A stretch of 6,135 nucleotides of DNA from Prevotella sp. Lineage in GTDB: Bacteria > Bacteroidota > Bacteroidia > Bacteroidales > Bacteroidaceae. Below, one piece after another: positions 6,009 through 6,135 of this stretch. The notes beneath the pieces are model-generated. The model was not told the origin of the DNA, did not search any database, and worked only from the letters and a program-made list of their open reading frames with translations. A program made the position numbers and the translations under genes. The stretch spans positions 1,025 through 7,159 of the forward strand of contig DMYZ01000018.1 of the NCBI GenBank assembly GCA_003483565.1. The letters are read 5' to 3'. How positions within the stretch are numbered: the stretch's first letter is position 1; every line of letters begins with the position of its first letter.

Positions 6009-6134
6009 TCATCGGACTCTTTGTTTTCTCAATAATTTCAGGAAGTTTGGATGAACTTGTAGAAATTGATAATAGGTTTGCACGCATTGATTATACAGAT
6101 ATTCATCTTTTTTAAATGGGTAACTAATGTGAAA
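6009..6134 (-). CDS. Possible C-terminal end of a minus-strand gene running off the right edge
   Basis: The minus-strand frame is open from the edge for 41 codons to a TGA at 6009-6011. It contains YPFKKDEYLYNQCVQTYY, then LKLLRKQRVR. The composition is protein-like and a minus-strand terminator follows about 85 bases downstream. The plus strand of the same stretch also has an open tail (5990 to a TAA at 6116-6118, with GSLDELVEIDNRFARIDYTD), so the strand is not settled. No family is recognised for either reading. Confidence 0.3.
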   Translation of the reverse strand, partial: FHISYPFKKDEYLYNQCVQTYYQFLQVHPNFLKLLRKQRVR

Positions 6135-6135
6135 T

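Noticed and set aside
5937..6035. 32-codon plus-strand frame starting at an ATG at 5937
   Set aside because: Too short, no recognisable motif, no promoter or leader signal, and it competes with other equally open frames.

Overview
The window looks like a defence island on a Bacteroidota (Bacteroides/Parabacteroides/Prevotella-like) chromosome. The evidence is a TAnnTTTG-type -7 promoter box, an A-rich leader without a GGAGG-type ribosome site, low GC in the defence genes, and family affinities of the proteins. No rRNA, tRNA or CRISPR array is visible.

Left block (1-2418): the 3' part of a type I restriction R-subunit gene (hsdR). It enters the window at helicase motif V and ends at a strong intrinsic terminator. 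Beyond the usual C-terminal helical region the protein carries an extra module with an R-N-x3-H signature. I read this as a fused HEPN ribonuclease-like domain, followed by an unrecognised C-terminal domain.

Middle block (2443-4440): a compact three-gene operon with its own promoter. It encodes a CD-NTase (SMODS-type nucleotide second-messenger synthase), a stand-alone E2-like conjugating enzyme and a two-TM SLATT-type membrane effector. This is the layout of an E2-only ('short' type II) CBASS anti-phage system. The genes overlap by 13 and 8 bases, so they are probably translationally coupled. The expected logic is that infection activates the synthase, the E2 primes the synthase, and the nucleotide signal makes the membrane effector disrupt the inner membrane. 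A perfect 8-bp inverted repeat sits just upstream of the -7 box. Two perfect 9-bp hairpins fill the first 95 bases of the E2 gene. Both could regulate the operon.

Right block (4437-6135): a graveyard. A short minus-strand gene tail overlaps the effector stop codon. It is joined directly to a left-truncated ISL3-family transposase remnant that still has its likely right end. Next comes a heavily decayed minus-strand dinD-like gene, with two 1-base frame slips, two in-frame stops and a 29-bp insertion flanked by perfect 8-bp direct repeats. The window closes with a hairpin terminator and the possible tail of a minus-strand gene entering from the right. The defence genes are intact while the flank is rearranged, as expected at a recombination-prone insertion site.

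The CBASS type is known. The less ordinary points are the HEPN-like fusion in HsdR, the operator-like and intragenic hairpins, and the small insertion scar in dinD.
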